Assembly: GCF_000744815.1 (NCBI RefSeq)
Contig: NZ_JQMQ01000005.1
Location: forward strand, 6,219,801-6,283,800
DNA length: 64,000 bases
Direction of reading: 5' to 3'
Source: Phaeacidiphilus oryzae TH49
GTDB taxonomy: Bacteria; Actinomycetota; Actinomycetes; Streptomycetales; Streptomycetaceae
In this document: piece by piece, positions 43,362 to 50,968 of the stretch
How positions within the stretch are numbered: the first letter of the stretch is position 1
Layout of the letters: each line of letters begins with the position of its first letter
Translations under genes and position numbers: made by a program
The notes under the pieces: model-generated
What the model was told of the DNA's origin: nothing
Databases searched by the model: none
The model's input: the letters and a program-made list of their open reading frames with translations, nothing else

Positions 43362-44498
43362 ATGGGACACAGCAACCCGCCGACCGCCGCCGCGGTCTGC
43401 ATCGGCGAGACGATGGCCCTGCTGGTGCCCGAGCAGCCGCTGCCGCTGGAGCGGGTGACGAGCTTTCAGCACGCCTTCGGCGGGGCCGAGTCCAACGTCG
43501 CCCGCGGACTCGTCGCCCTCGGCGTCCCGACCGCCTGGATCAGCCGGGTCGGCGCGGACGGCTTCGGCCGCCGGATCACCGAGGCGCTCGCCGCCGACGG
43601 GGTGGACACCGGCGCGGTCGCCGTCGACCCGCACCGCCCGACCGGGCTCTACGTCAAGGAGATCGGCACCCGCGGCGACGGCACCGGCTCCCGGATGCAC
43701 TACTACCGCCGGGGCTCCGCCGCCTCCGCCCTCGGCCCCGGACTGCTGGGCGAACCGGCCGTGCGGTCCCGGCTGGACCGGGCCGGCCTGGTGCACGTCT
43801 CCGGGATCACCGCCGCGCTCTCCGACAGCGCGCTGGCCCTGCTGCGCCGGCTGGTCGCCGACCGCGCGCCGGGCGGGGATCGGCAGCCTGGCGGGGATCG
43901 GCGGTCGGACGGGGATCGGTGGTCGGACGGGGATCGGCGGCCGGACCGGGCTCCCGCCGGGGCGGGCCCGCTGATCAGCTTCGACCTCAACTGGCGCCCC
44001 GCGCTCTGGCGGGACCCCGACCGCGACCCGGCCGTCCTCCGCGAGCTGGCCGCCGCCGCCGACCTCGTGCTGTGCGGGGCCGACGAGGCCGAGGCGGTCT
44101 TCGGCACCGGCGACCCGCTGGAACTGCGGGCGCTGCTGCCCGGTCCGGGCACCCTGGTGGTGAAGGACGACTCCAGTGCCGCCACCGCGGTCGACCGGGA
44201 CGGCACCGTCACCGTCCAACCCGCCCTGCGGGTACGGGTGGTGGAGCCGGTCGGGGCCGGCGACGCGTTCGCCGCCGGGTATCTGGCCGGCACCCTGCGC
44301 GGATACGGCCAGACCGGCCGGCTCCGCCTCGGCCATCTGACCGCCGCCGCCACCCTGGTCGTCTCCGGGGACCACGGCGCCCCGCCGCCGGCCCCGGCCG
44401 TGGAGCGGCTGCTCGCCGCCGGGCCGGAGGAGTGGGCGGCCGCCCTGGTCTCCGCCGACGGGATCGCCCGCGCCGGGGAAGGAGCGCTGACCGCATGA
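43362..44498 (+). CDS. 2-keto-3-deoxygluconate kinase (PfkB family)
   Basis: A 378-residue sugar kinase. CIGETMALLVPEQPL and HAFGGAESNVARGLVALG are the first PfkB motifs, SFDLNWRPALW is typical of KDG kinases, and VEPVGAGDAFAAGYLAG carries the catalytic Asp and anion hole. Residues 170-201 are an in-frame insert of Gly/Asp-Gly-Asp-Arg repeats not expected in the family, located at a surface loop. The ATG follows GGGAGA. It phosphorylates KDG for the aldolase encoded in the divergent unit; its TGA overlaps the IclR start. Confidence 0.92.
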   Translation: MGHSNPPTAAAVCIGETMALLVPEQPLPLERVTSFQHAFGGAESNVARGLVALGVPTAWISRVGADGFGRRITEALAADGVDTGAVAVDPHRPTGLYVKEIGTRGDGTGSRMHYYRRGSAASALGPGLLGEPAVRSRLDRAGLVHVSGITAALSDSALALLRRLVADRAPGGDRQPGGDRRSDGDRWSDGDRRPDRAPAGAGPLISFDLNWRPALWRDPDRDPAVLRELAAAADLVLCGADEAEAVFGTGDPLELRALLPGPGTLVVKDDSSAATAVDRDGTVTVQPALRVRVVEPVGAGDAFAAGYLAGTLRGYGQTGRLRLGHLTAAATLVVSGDHGAPPPAPAVERLLAAGPEEWAAALVSADGIARAGEGALTA

Positions 44499-45250
44499 GC
44501 CAGAGCCTGGTCCGCGCGCTGACCATCCTGGTCCGGCTCGGCGACCGGCCGTACTCGCTGGACGAGTTGGCCGCCGAGCTCGGCGTCCACAAGACCACCG
44601 TGCTGCGGCTGCTGCGCGACCTGGAGGAGGAGCGGTTCGTCTACCGGGACGACCGGGACGGGGCCCACCGCTTCCACCTCGGCTCGCGCACCTTCGAGCT
44701 GGCCGGCGCGGCCCTGGAGCAGCGCGAGGTACGGGCGATCGCGGCACCGCACCTGGCCGCGCTCAACCGGTCCACCGGGCAGACCGTCCATCTGGGCGTG
44801 ATGGAGGGCGAGGACGTCCTCTACCTGGACAAGTGCGAGGCCCGCGAGGCGCCGATCCGGATGTACTCCAGGATCGGCCTGCGGATGCCGCTGCACTGCA
44901 CGGCGATCGCCAAGGTGCTGGTCGCCGACCTGCCGCCGGCCGAGCGCCGGCGGATCGCGGAGGGCATCGAGTACCGGCGGTTCACCGCCCGCACCCTCAC
45001 CGACGCCAAGGCCTACCTGGCCGAGCTGGCCAAGGTCGCCGAGCAGGGCTGGGCGATGGACGACGCCGAGCACGAGTCCTTCATCACCTGCGTGGCCGCC
45101 CCGATCCGGGACGCGGCGGGCGGGGTGGTGGCGGCCGTGTCGATCTCCGTCCCCGACGTACTGCTGCCCCGGGAGCAGGTGCTCGCCCTCCTCCCGGAAC
45201 TGCGGGAGACGGCCCGCGCCGTCTCCGCCGACTGCGGCTACCGCCGCTGA
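44495..45250 (+). CDS. IclR-family regulator (KdgR-like position)
   Basis: A 251-residue regulator. YSLDELAAELGVHKTTVLRLL is the HTH, and LGVMEGEDVLYLDKCEA and MPLHCTAIAKVLVADLP are the effector-domain signatures. The ATG overlaps the TGA of the KDG kinase gene. The context suggests that it senses KDG or KDPG, as KdgR proteins do, and controls the divergent promoter region. Confidence 0.9.
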   Translation: MSQSLVRALTILVRLGDRPYSLDELAAELGVHKTTVLRLLRDLEEERFVYRDDRDGAHRFHLGSRTFELAGAALEQREVRAIAAPHLAALNRSTGQTVHLGVMEGEDVLYLDKCEAREAPIRMYSRIGLRMPLHCTAIAKVLVADLPPAERRRIAEGIEYRRFTARTLTDAKAYLAELAKVAEQGWAMDDAEHESFITCVAAPIRDAAGGVVAAVSISVPDVLLPREQVLALLPELRETARAVSADCGYRR

Positions 45251-45252
45251 CC

Positions 45253-45302
45253 CACACCGATCCATACCGATACGCACCGATCCGCACCGATCCGCGCGGA
45301 TC
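45253..45302 (+). repeat. Five tandem 10-bp repeats before ridA
   Basis: Five head-to-tail 10-bp units of consensus CGCACCGATC fill the gap between the IclR and RidA genes. The spacing equals one helical turn, so they could be a multi-site binding array, or simply slippage. They begin two bases after the IclR stop and end 26 bases before the RidA start. Confidence 0.65.
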
Positions 45303-45328
45303 CACCCAGGGAAAGGCACCACCCCGCC

Positions 45329-45733
45329 ATGAGCGACAAGATCGAGGTCCGGACCGACGGCGCCCCCGCCCCCGCGTGGGTGTTCTCGCAGGGTGTCCGC
45401 AAGGGCCCGCTGCTCCAGGTCTCCGGCCAGGGCCCGCAGGACCCGTCCACCGGCGAGTACCTCCACCACGGGGACGTGAAGGCGCAGACCCGGCGGACCC
45501 TGGAGAACGTCAAGGCCATCCTGACGGCAGGCGGCGCCTCGGTCTCCGACGTGATCATGTTCCGGGTCTATCTCACCAAGCGCTCCGACTTCGCCGCGAT
45601 GAACGAGGTCTACGGCGAGTTCATCAAGGAGAACCTGGCCGAGGGCGAGGTCATGCCCTGCCGGACCACGGTCTTCGTGGAGCTGCCGCAGGAGCCGATG
45701 CTGGTCGAGATCGACGCGCTGGCCTCCGTCTGA
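45329..45733 (+). CDS. ridA: RidA-family enamine/imine deaminase
   Basis: A 134-residue YjgF/YER057c/UK114 protein. LLQVSGQGPQDPSTGE and TLENVKAILTAGGASVSDV are typical. Arg112 in MPCRTTVFVELP is the carboxylate-binding residue and EPMLVEIDALASV closes the fold. RidA hydrolyses 2-imino/enamine acids released by PLP dehydratases to the 2-keto acid, so it fits directly as helper of the divergent deaminase. GGGAAAGG precedes the ATG. Confidence 0.92.
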   Translation: MSDKIEVRTDGAPAPAWVFSQGVRKGPLLQVSGQGPQDPSTGEYLHHGDVKAQTRRTLENVKAILTAGGASVSDVIMFRVYLTKRSDFAAMNEVYGEFIKENLAEGEVMPCRTTVFVELPQEPMLVEIDALASV

Positions 45734-45771
45734 CCCTGCGCTGAGCTCTGCCGGTCCGCGCTGACGGCCCG

Positions 45772-46893
45772 TCAGGAATCGAGCACCGCCACCTCCGTCG
45801 CCGCGAGCAGGAAGGCTCCGACGCCGAAGGCGGCGGTGCTCGACGCCGTCCAGGGGTAGTTGTCGGCCGGCTTGGCGCCCGTCCCCTGCACCCAGCCGAG
45901 GAGGCCGGAGGGCTGCAGGGCGGTGTGTGCCACCCACTGCCAGGCCCGTTCCACCACCGGCCGGTAGACCGCCGCCGGCAGCACCCCGTGGTTGACGCCC
46001 CAGGCCAGGCCGTAGGTGAAGAAGGCGGTGCCACTGGTCTCCGGGCCCGGATAGCGGTCCGGGCGGATCAGGTCGGCCGGCCAGTAACCGTCCTCCGACT
46101 GCAGTGGCTTGAGTGCGGCGGCCATCGCCCGCATGTCGGCCGCGTAGCCGGCCCGGTTCGGGTCGCCCGGCGGCAGCGCGCCGAGCACCTTGGCCAGGTC
46201 GGCCAGTGCCCAGCCGTTGCCGCGCGACCAGTAGGTGTCGGTGTGGAGGAAGCCGGCGTCCCGCCACCACAGTGAGCGGGCGGGATCCCACAGTCCGGGG
46301 CCGCCGCACTGGTCGCGGGTGTAGAGGTAGGAGGAGTGGGCGTAGTCCAGATAGTCCGGCCGGGAGTCCTGGGCGGCCATCCGGACGAACACCGGCATCG
46401 CCATGTGGAGGGCGTCCACCCAGGTCCAGTAGTCGGCGCTGCCGGAGGACAGCTGGGCGTCCAGCCGCTGCCGGACGGCGGCCAGGTACGCGGGGTGCGG
46501 GCCGTCCGGCGAGGTCTGGTAGAGGTCCAGGTAGGCCTGGCCGGCGGTCTCGTGGTCGGCGTGGAAGGGGGCCGAGGACGAGGGGATCAGGGCGAAGCCG
46601 TTCTGTTCGGCCCAGCCGAGGGTGAACTCCCGGTAGCGGGGGTCGCCGGTGAGCCGGTACAGCGCCATCTCGCCGCTGTGGAAGGTGGCGTTGACCCAGT
46701 CGGCGTTGTTCGCGTACGGCTGCGGCTGGGCCTGCCAGTAGTCGGCGGCGAGCCGGGCCGAGGCGACCGCGTCGGGGTTGGCCCGGCCGGCGGCCCGGGC
46801 CGGGGCGGGGCGTCCGGATGCGGACAGCAGCGTGGCGCCGAGTACCGAGCCGAGGCCGATGCCGAGTGCGCGGCGGCGGGGGACCAAGGGCAT
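45772..46893 (-). CDS. GH105/GH88-type unsaturated glucuronyl hydrolase, Tat-secreted
   Basis: A 373-residue (alpha/alpha)6-barrel hydrolase. The N-terminus PRRRALGIGLGSVLGATLL is a twin-arginine signal. The mature part has WVNATFHSGEMALYRLTGD, ADHETAGQAYLDLY, YWTWVDALHMAMPVF (probable catalytic Asp) and YWSRGNGWALADLAK, the pattern of YteR-like enzymes that remove unsaturated uronic acid from pectin-type oligosaccharides. The freed sugar is converted in other bacteria to KDG, which would link it to the neighbouring kinase and aldolase, although the isomerase and reductase steps are not in the window. Confidence 0.85.
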   Translation of the reverse strand: MPLVPRRRALGIGLGSVLGATLLSASGRPAPARAAGRANPDAVASARLAADYWQAQPQPYANNADWVNATFHSGEMALYRLTGDPRYREFTLGWAEQNGFALIPSSSAPFHADHETAGQAYLDLYQTSPDGPHPAYLAAVRQRLDAQLSSGSADYWTWVDALHMAMPVFVRMAAQDSRPDYLDYAHSSYLYTRDQCGGPGLWDPARSLWWRDAGFLHTDTYWSRGNGWALADLAKVLGALPPGDPNRAGYAADMRAMAAALKPLQSEDGYWPADLIRPDRYPGPETSGTAFFTYGLAWGVNHGVLPAAVYRPVVERAWQWVAHTALQPSGLLGWVQGTGAKPADNYPWTASSTAAFGVGAFLLAATEVAVLDS

Positions 46894-47052
46894 GGTTCCG
46901 TCCTCTGCTGTGCACGAGGTGGCGTTAGGCCTCCGATGTTTCTCGCGTTGTTGATGGTTCGTCAACAGTGGGTGAGCACAGGGGAATTCAGGCCACGGAA
47001 ATTCGGTGGACAGGGTGTCGCGAGGCGCCCGTGCAAGTTACTCTGTTCATTG

Positions 47053-47087
47053 AAGGGCCCGTCGTTTCCCCCGTACGACGGGCCCTT
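47053..47087 (-). terminator. Terminator after the M14 peptidase unit
   Basis: AAGGGCCCGTCG pairs perfectly with CGACGGGCCCTT across an 11-base loop, 26 bases beyond the stop codon of the leftward peptidase gene. It is symmetric and can act in both directions. Confidence 0.75.
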
Positions 47088-47112
47088 CCCTTGTCTTCTG
47101 AGGCGCCGGCGC

Positions 47113-48420
47113 TCAGCGCGCGTGGTCCAGGGCGAGGAGCAGCGCGGCCAGCTGGGTCCGGATCAGGTCGCGGATCGGCGTCGGCCGCACTCCCAGCTCG
47201 GCGGCGAACTCGGCGGAGAGCGCGGGAAGCAGCGCCCGCAGTCCCGGCGCGACCGGCAGGGGGGAGCGCAGTCGCATCCCGAGCGCCCGCAGCGGCAGCC
47301 GGTACGCCCCGGCGCGCACGCTGTTCCACACATCGGCGGCCAGCTCGGGGTCCTCAGGGCGGAGCATCCCCCGCCAGCGCTCGGTCTCGTTGCCCAGCAG
47401 GCGCAGCGTCTCCCGGACCGGCGGCAGGTACACCGGGTCCTCGGCGCCGAACGGGGCCTCCGGCCCGGCGGCCCGCAGCTGCGCGCTCCGGCGGTCCGCG
47501 AGGTCCGCCAACTCGCCCATCCGGCGCCGCCACCGGGACTGCGGTGGGGCCGGCTCGCGGCGCATCCGCCAGAGCGGCACCTCGGCGATCACCCCGAGCG
47601 CCCCGCAGACCCGCTCGGCGTAGTGGAGGCTGCAGGCGCCGTGGCCGCGTCCGTCGCCGCCCGCGGCGGCGTTCGCCTCCGGGCCGAGGATGTAGAGCTC
47701 GTCGGCGCCCGGCAGGACGTGCACCCCCGGGGCGGGGGTGGCCCAGCCGACGCTGTCCGCGTCGTACCGGCCGAGGGAGAGGCCGAAGCGGGCCGGCAGC
47801 CGGGACAGCTCCTGCGCGAGACCGCCCTGCTGCCGGCTGAGCATGAAGAAGGAGCCGTCCAGGTCGGTGTTGTGGAGCGAGGCGACCAGCTCGGGACGGA
47901 GCCGGTCGACCGCCTCCATCACCGCCCGGGTCTCCGGCCACAGCGCCTCCCGGCCGGTCCGCGCCCCGGCCAGCGGGAAGGTCCACTCCGGCTGCTCGCA
48001 CAGCCGCGGCCGGTAGAACCAGCGGTGGTAGACCTCCGGGGTCAGCGGGCGGACGCCGTACCAGCCCTCGTTGCGGCGGGCGCCGACGGCGTCCCAGCAG
48101 GCGACGACGTTCCAGGTCCAGCCCGCCCGCAGGGCCGCGGCCTGCGGGCCGGGGCCGCCGAGCAGCCGCAGCAGCTCCAGGCAACTGGCCATCCCCACCG
48201 GCTCGTTGGGGTGGGGCCCGCCCAGCAGCAGCACCTGGCGCCGACCGCTGCCGGCGCGCACCAGCTCCAGCGGCCTGCCGTCCCGGTACCGGCCCAGCGC
48301 TTCGACCCGCCCCCCGGCGCGCTCGGCCAGGCTCCGCGCCTGGGCCAGCACTTCGTCCACCCCCGGGAAGCCCGGGAAGTCCCGTACGGGATCGAGCGTG
48401 CCTGCTTCTCCACTCGTCAC
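47113..48420 (-). CDS. M14-family zinc carboxypeptidase-like protein
   Basis: A 435-residue protein. His70 and Glu73 in LLGGPHPNEPVG form the HxxE zinc motif, a second His is in ELVASLHNTDLDG, and the catalytic Glu is probably in VIAEVPLW. The C-terminal 150 residues are Arg/Leu-rich helices not needed for catalysis. There is no signal peptide, so an intracellular peptide or amide is the substrate. Its GTG overlaps the TGA of the upstream flavoprotein gene (GTGA), an unusual pairing. Confidence 0.82.
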   Translation of the reverse strand: MTSGEAGTLDPVRDFPGFPGVDEVLAQARSLAERAGGRVEALGRYRDGRPLELVRAGSGRRQVLLLGGPHPNEPVGMASCLELLRLLGGPGPQAAALRAGWTWNVVACWDAVGARRNEGWYGVRPLTPEVYHRWFYRPRLCEQPEWTFPLAGARTGREALWPETRAVMEAVDRLRPELVASLHNTDLDGSFFMLSRQQGGLAQELSRLPARFGLSLGRYDADSVGWATPAPGVHVLPGADELYILGPEANAAAGGDGRGHGACSLHYAERVCGALGVIAEVPLWRMRREPAPPQSRWRRRMGELADLADRRSAQLRAAGPEAPFGAEDPVYLPPVRETLRLLGNETERWRGMLRPEDPELAADVWNSVRAGAYRLPLRALGMRLRSPLPVAPGLRALLPALSAEFAAELGVRPTPIRDLIRTQLAALLLALDHAR

Positions 48421-49964
48421 CCTCCGGTCATACCCGCCTCGGGCCGCCGCCGGAACCGGAGCGGCGGCAACTGCCGGGCCGACGGCCGGCCGGGCGTCTC
48501 CGGCGAGCGCTCCCCGCAGGCGCGGAGCGCGGCCCTGGCCGCCAGATAGCCGGCCATGCCATGGACGCCGGGGCCGGGCGGCGTGGAGGCGGAGCAGAGG
48601 AAGACCCCGGGCAGCGGGGTGGCGTACGGATTCCAGCGGGCGACCGGGCGCAGCAGCGTCTGCCGGATCGTCACCGCCCCGGCGCCGATGTCCCCGCCGA
48701 CGTAGTTGGGGTTGTACGCCTCCAGCGCGCGCGCCGGCACCGAGCGGGCGGCGACGATGGTGTCCCGGAACCCCGGGGCGTGCTCCTCGATCCGCCTGAT
48801 GATCTCCTCCTGGGCGTCCTCCGGCCGCCCCTGCGGGACGTGGGCGTAGGCCCAGAGCGGGTAGCGGCCGCCGACCGCCCGCCCGGGGTCGGTGTTGGCC
48901 GGCTCGGTGACCAGGATGAACGGGCGGGCGGTGGCCAGCCCGCGGGAGGTCTCCGACTCCGCCCGGTAGAGCTCCTCGCGGGTGCCGCCGAGGTGGACGG
49001 TGCCGGCGATCCGCAGCTCGGGATCGCGCCACGGCACCGGCGAGTCGAGCAGCAGGTCGGTCTTGGCCGCGCCGGGCCCGTGCCGGAAGCGGCCGAGCGC
49101 CCGGGCGTACCCGGCGGGCAGCCGGCCGCGGCTGATCCGCAGGAACTCGCGCGGGCCGAGGTCGGCCAGGACCAGCCGGTCGGAGTCGAGTTCGGCCAGG
49201 TCGTCGATCCGCCGGCCGGTCACCACCCGCCCGCCGTGCGCCTCCAGGTCGGCGATCAGCGCGTCCGCCAGGGACTGGCTGCCGCCGGCCGGCAGCGGCC
49301 AGCCGCCCGCGTGGGCGAGATGGCCGAGGAGGAGCCCGGTGGCCGCGCCGGTCAGGCTGGGCAGCGGCCCGACGGAGTGCGCCGCCACACCGGCCAGCAT
49401 CGCGGCGGCCTGCGGGGTGCGCAGCCCCCGCTCGGCGGTCAGCCGCAGGGCGAGCAGCAGCGGGGCGACCGGATCGCGCGGCGGGGTGCGGAAGTCGGAG
49501 AGCATCAGCCGGACCACCTCCTCGCTGTGCGCCCGCAGCGGGCCCATCAGCCGCCGCCAGCCGGGGCCGTCCGGGCCGAGGCCCTCGGCGGTGACCTCCA
49601 GCGAGCGCCAGGCCAGTCCGGGCGGGCGGCCGCCGGGGAGCGGATGGGCGTAGGAGAGGGCGGGGGTGAGGAGCCGCACGCCGTGCGCGGCGAGGTCGAA
49701 ATGCCGGAAGAAGGGCGAGGCGGCGGCCATCGGATGGACCGCGGCGCAGATGTCGTGCCGTACGCCGGACTCGAAGAGGTCGACGGAGCGCAGCCCGCCG
49801 CCGGGGGTGTCGGCCGCCTCGTGGACGGTGACCCGCAGCCCGGCCCGGGCCAGGGTGACCGCGGCGGCCAGCCCGTTCGGCCCGCTGCCGATCACGCTCG
49901 CCGTGCCCGAGTCGGATGACCGTTTCGCTGACCGCCCCGTCGCGCGCCCCGAGTTCACCACCAT
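48417..49964 (-). CDS. Phytoene-desaturase-like FAD oxidoreductase
   Basis: A 515-residue flavoprotein starting with a basic leader and then ASVIGSGPNGLAAAVTLARAG, HEAADTPGGGLRS and, near the end, LPGVFLCSASTPPGPGVHGM, where the FAD-binding end motif is found. This is the CrtI/NAD(P)-FAD group (COG1233) without carotenoid genes nearby. The start is the ATG at 49964; the frame extends upstream through sequence that lacks a ribosome site. The substrate is unknown, and coupling to the M14 peptidase suggests a shared pathway. Confidence 0.85.
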   Translation of the reverse strand: MVVNSGRATGRSAKRSSDSGTASVIGSGPNGLAAAVTLARAGLRVTVHEAADTPGGGLRSVDLFESGVRHDICAAVHPMAAASPFFRHFDLAAHGVRLLTPALSYAHPLPGGRPPGLAWRSLEVTAEGLGPDGPGWRRLMGPLRAHSEEVVRLMLSDFRTPPRDPVAPLLLALRLTAERGLRTPQAAAMLAGVAAHSVGPLPSLTGAATGLLLGHLAHAGGWPLPAGGSQSLADALIADLEAHGGRVVTGRRIDDLAELDSDRLVLADLGPREFLRISRGRLPAGYARALGRFRHGPGAAKTDLLLDSPVPWRDPELRIAGTVHLGGTREELYRAESETSRGLATARPFILVTEPANTDPGRAVGGRYPLWAYAHVPQGRPEDAQEEIIRRIEEHAPGFRDTIVAARSVPARALEAYNPNYVGGDIGAGAVTIRQTLLRPVARWNPYATPLPGVFLCSASTPPGPGVHGMAGYLAARAALRACGERSPETPGRPSARQLPPLRFRRRPEAGMTGG

Positions 49965-50053
49965 GGTCCCGGACCCTAGCGCTCCGCAACGACAATCGGG
50001 CGTACGGGCGCGGACCGGCCCGGACACCGGGGCCGGAGCGGAGGTCAGGACAG

Positions 50054-50095
50054 GCCGAGGCCCCCGGAGCGGGGGACCGCTCCGGGGGCCTCGGC
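50054..50095 (-). terminator. Strong terminator after the 19-codon ORF
   Basis: A perfect 18-bp stem (50054-50071 with 50078-50095) with a six-base loop, all G/C except two pairs, lies 11 bases beyond the small ORF and upstream of the flavoprotein gene. It isolates the small ORF as its own transcription unit or ends the Lrp transcript. Confidence 0.8.
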
Positions 50096-50105
50096 AGGGC
50101 ATCCG

Positions 50106-50165
50106 TCAGACGAGCACGCCGATCAGGTGGAGGAGCCCGGCCAGCGCGTCGGTGAGGAAGTTCAT
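50106..50165 (-). CDS. 19-residue hydrophobic micro-ORF
   Basis: ATG 50165 opens MNFLTDALAGLLHLIGVLV and ends at TGA. The peptide is an amphipathic or membrane helix with a single Asp and His. It is followed at once by a strong terminator and preceded by a 180-base leader with its own possible promoter, so it stands in a short unit of about 250 bases between the Lrp and flavoprotein genes. A ribosome site is weak (ACGAG/CCGAG). It could be a small membrane protein, a leader peptide or chance; no known family is claimed. Confidence 0.4.
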   Translation of the reverse strand: MNFLTDALAGLLHLIGVLV

Positions 50166-50339
50166 CTCGGTCACTCGTTTCTCTGCTTGCTCTTACTGGG
50201 ACAGTTCGCGCCACGCGGTCTGCAGCCCGTCTCTGGCACACCGTCAGCATCACGTGTCACGTTCACCCGTGGGCGGGATATCGATGGGGTGCATTCGTTC
50301 GCGTGAACACCCGATCGTTTGTACGGAGAGCAATCAGAA

Positions 50340-50356
50340 GTTGACGCAACGTCAAC
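50340..50356. promoter_or_regulatory. Perfect TTGAC-type palindrome at the end of the Lrp gene
   Basis: GTTGACGcaaCGTCAAC overlaps the Lrp stop codon and lies at the upstream end of the micro-ORF unit. It could be an operator for that unit or a weak terminator hairpin. Confidence 0.4.
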
Positions 50357-50852
50357 CCGACGCCGAAATCGCCCGCAGCAGGGGGTCCACCCGGTAGGGC
50401 ACCAGTTCGCGCATGGCCAGCGCGGTCGAGGTCCGCTCGACACCGGGGACGGCCAGGATCCGGTCCGCGATCCCGTACAGATGACCGGCGTCCTCGGCCA
50501 CCACCCGGACCAGCAGGTCCCGCTCGCCGGTCAGCCCCAGCACCTCGACCACCTGCGGGATCTCCGCCAGCTCGGCCGAGACCTCGGCCAGCCGGTGCTG
50601 GTTGACCTGAGTGGTGACCACGGCCGTCAGCGGATGCCCGAGGGCCTCCGGGAGCACCCGCCGCTGGGCCCGGCCGAGAGCCCCGTCCCGCTCCAGGCGG
50701 GCCAGCCGCGCCTGCACGGTGTTCCGGGACAGGTCCAGCTTCTGGGCGAGGGAGAGCACCGTCGCCCGCGGGTCCGCGTCCAGCGCGAGGAGGATCCGCG
50801 CGTCGGTGGCGTCCACGGCGCGGCGGGGCGGTCGGCTGCTCACGGTGCTCAA
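50352..50852 (-). CDS. Lrp/AsnC-family regulator
   Basis: A 166-residue regulator. VDATDARILLALDADPRATV and LAQKLDLSRNTVQARLARLE are the AsnC HTH, and the RAM effector domain follows (VTTQVNQHRLAEVSAEL, GERDLLVRVVAEDAGHLYG). It is divergent from an AceE-like gene with a palindrome between. Such proteins sense amino acids or their keto acids, which suits regulation of a ThDP keto-acid enzyme. Confidence 0.9.
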   Translation of the reverse strand: MSTVSSRPPRRAVDATDARILLALDADPRATVLSLAQKLDLSRNTVQARLARLERDGALGRAQRRVLPEALGHPLTAVVTTQVNQHRLAEVSAELAEIPQVVEVLGLTGERDLLVRVVAEDAGHLYGIADRILAVPGVERTSTALAMRELVPYRVDPLLRAISASG

Positions 50853-50877
50853 CTGCGGGCTCCTGTGCTCGGCTGGT

Positions 50878-50896
50878 ATTGGGCAGACTGCTCAAT
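50878..50896. promoter_or_regulatory. Lrp-type operator
   Basis: ATTGggCAgacTGctCAAT is a palindrome (ATTG-N2-CA-N3-TG-N2-CAAT) 26 bases before the Lrp start and about 70 bases before the AceE-like start, probably the autoregulatory site. Confidence 0.5.
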
Positions 50897-50968
50897 CGGA
50901 CAGTCGAATATTGTGCGTCGGCCCAGCTCTGTGTCTACTGAGCGGCAGAAAGAGCAGCAGGGCCGGCA

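Noticed and set aside
41969-44494. A plus-strand ORF running from inside the deaminase gene into the IclR gene
   Set aside because: Only its last 251 codons (from 44495) are protein-like and have a ribosome context; the rest is antisense to the deaminase or out of frame in the KDG kinase.
48417-49964. A carotenoid biosynthesis cluster around the phytoene-desaturase-like gene
   Set aside because: No phytoene synthase, GGPP synthase or cyclase is nearby; the neighbours are an M14 peptidase and a micro-ORF.
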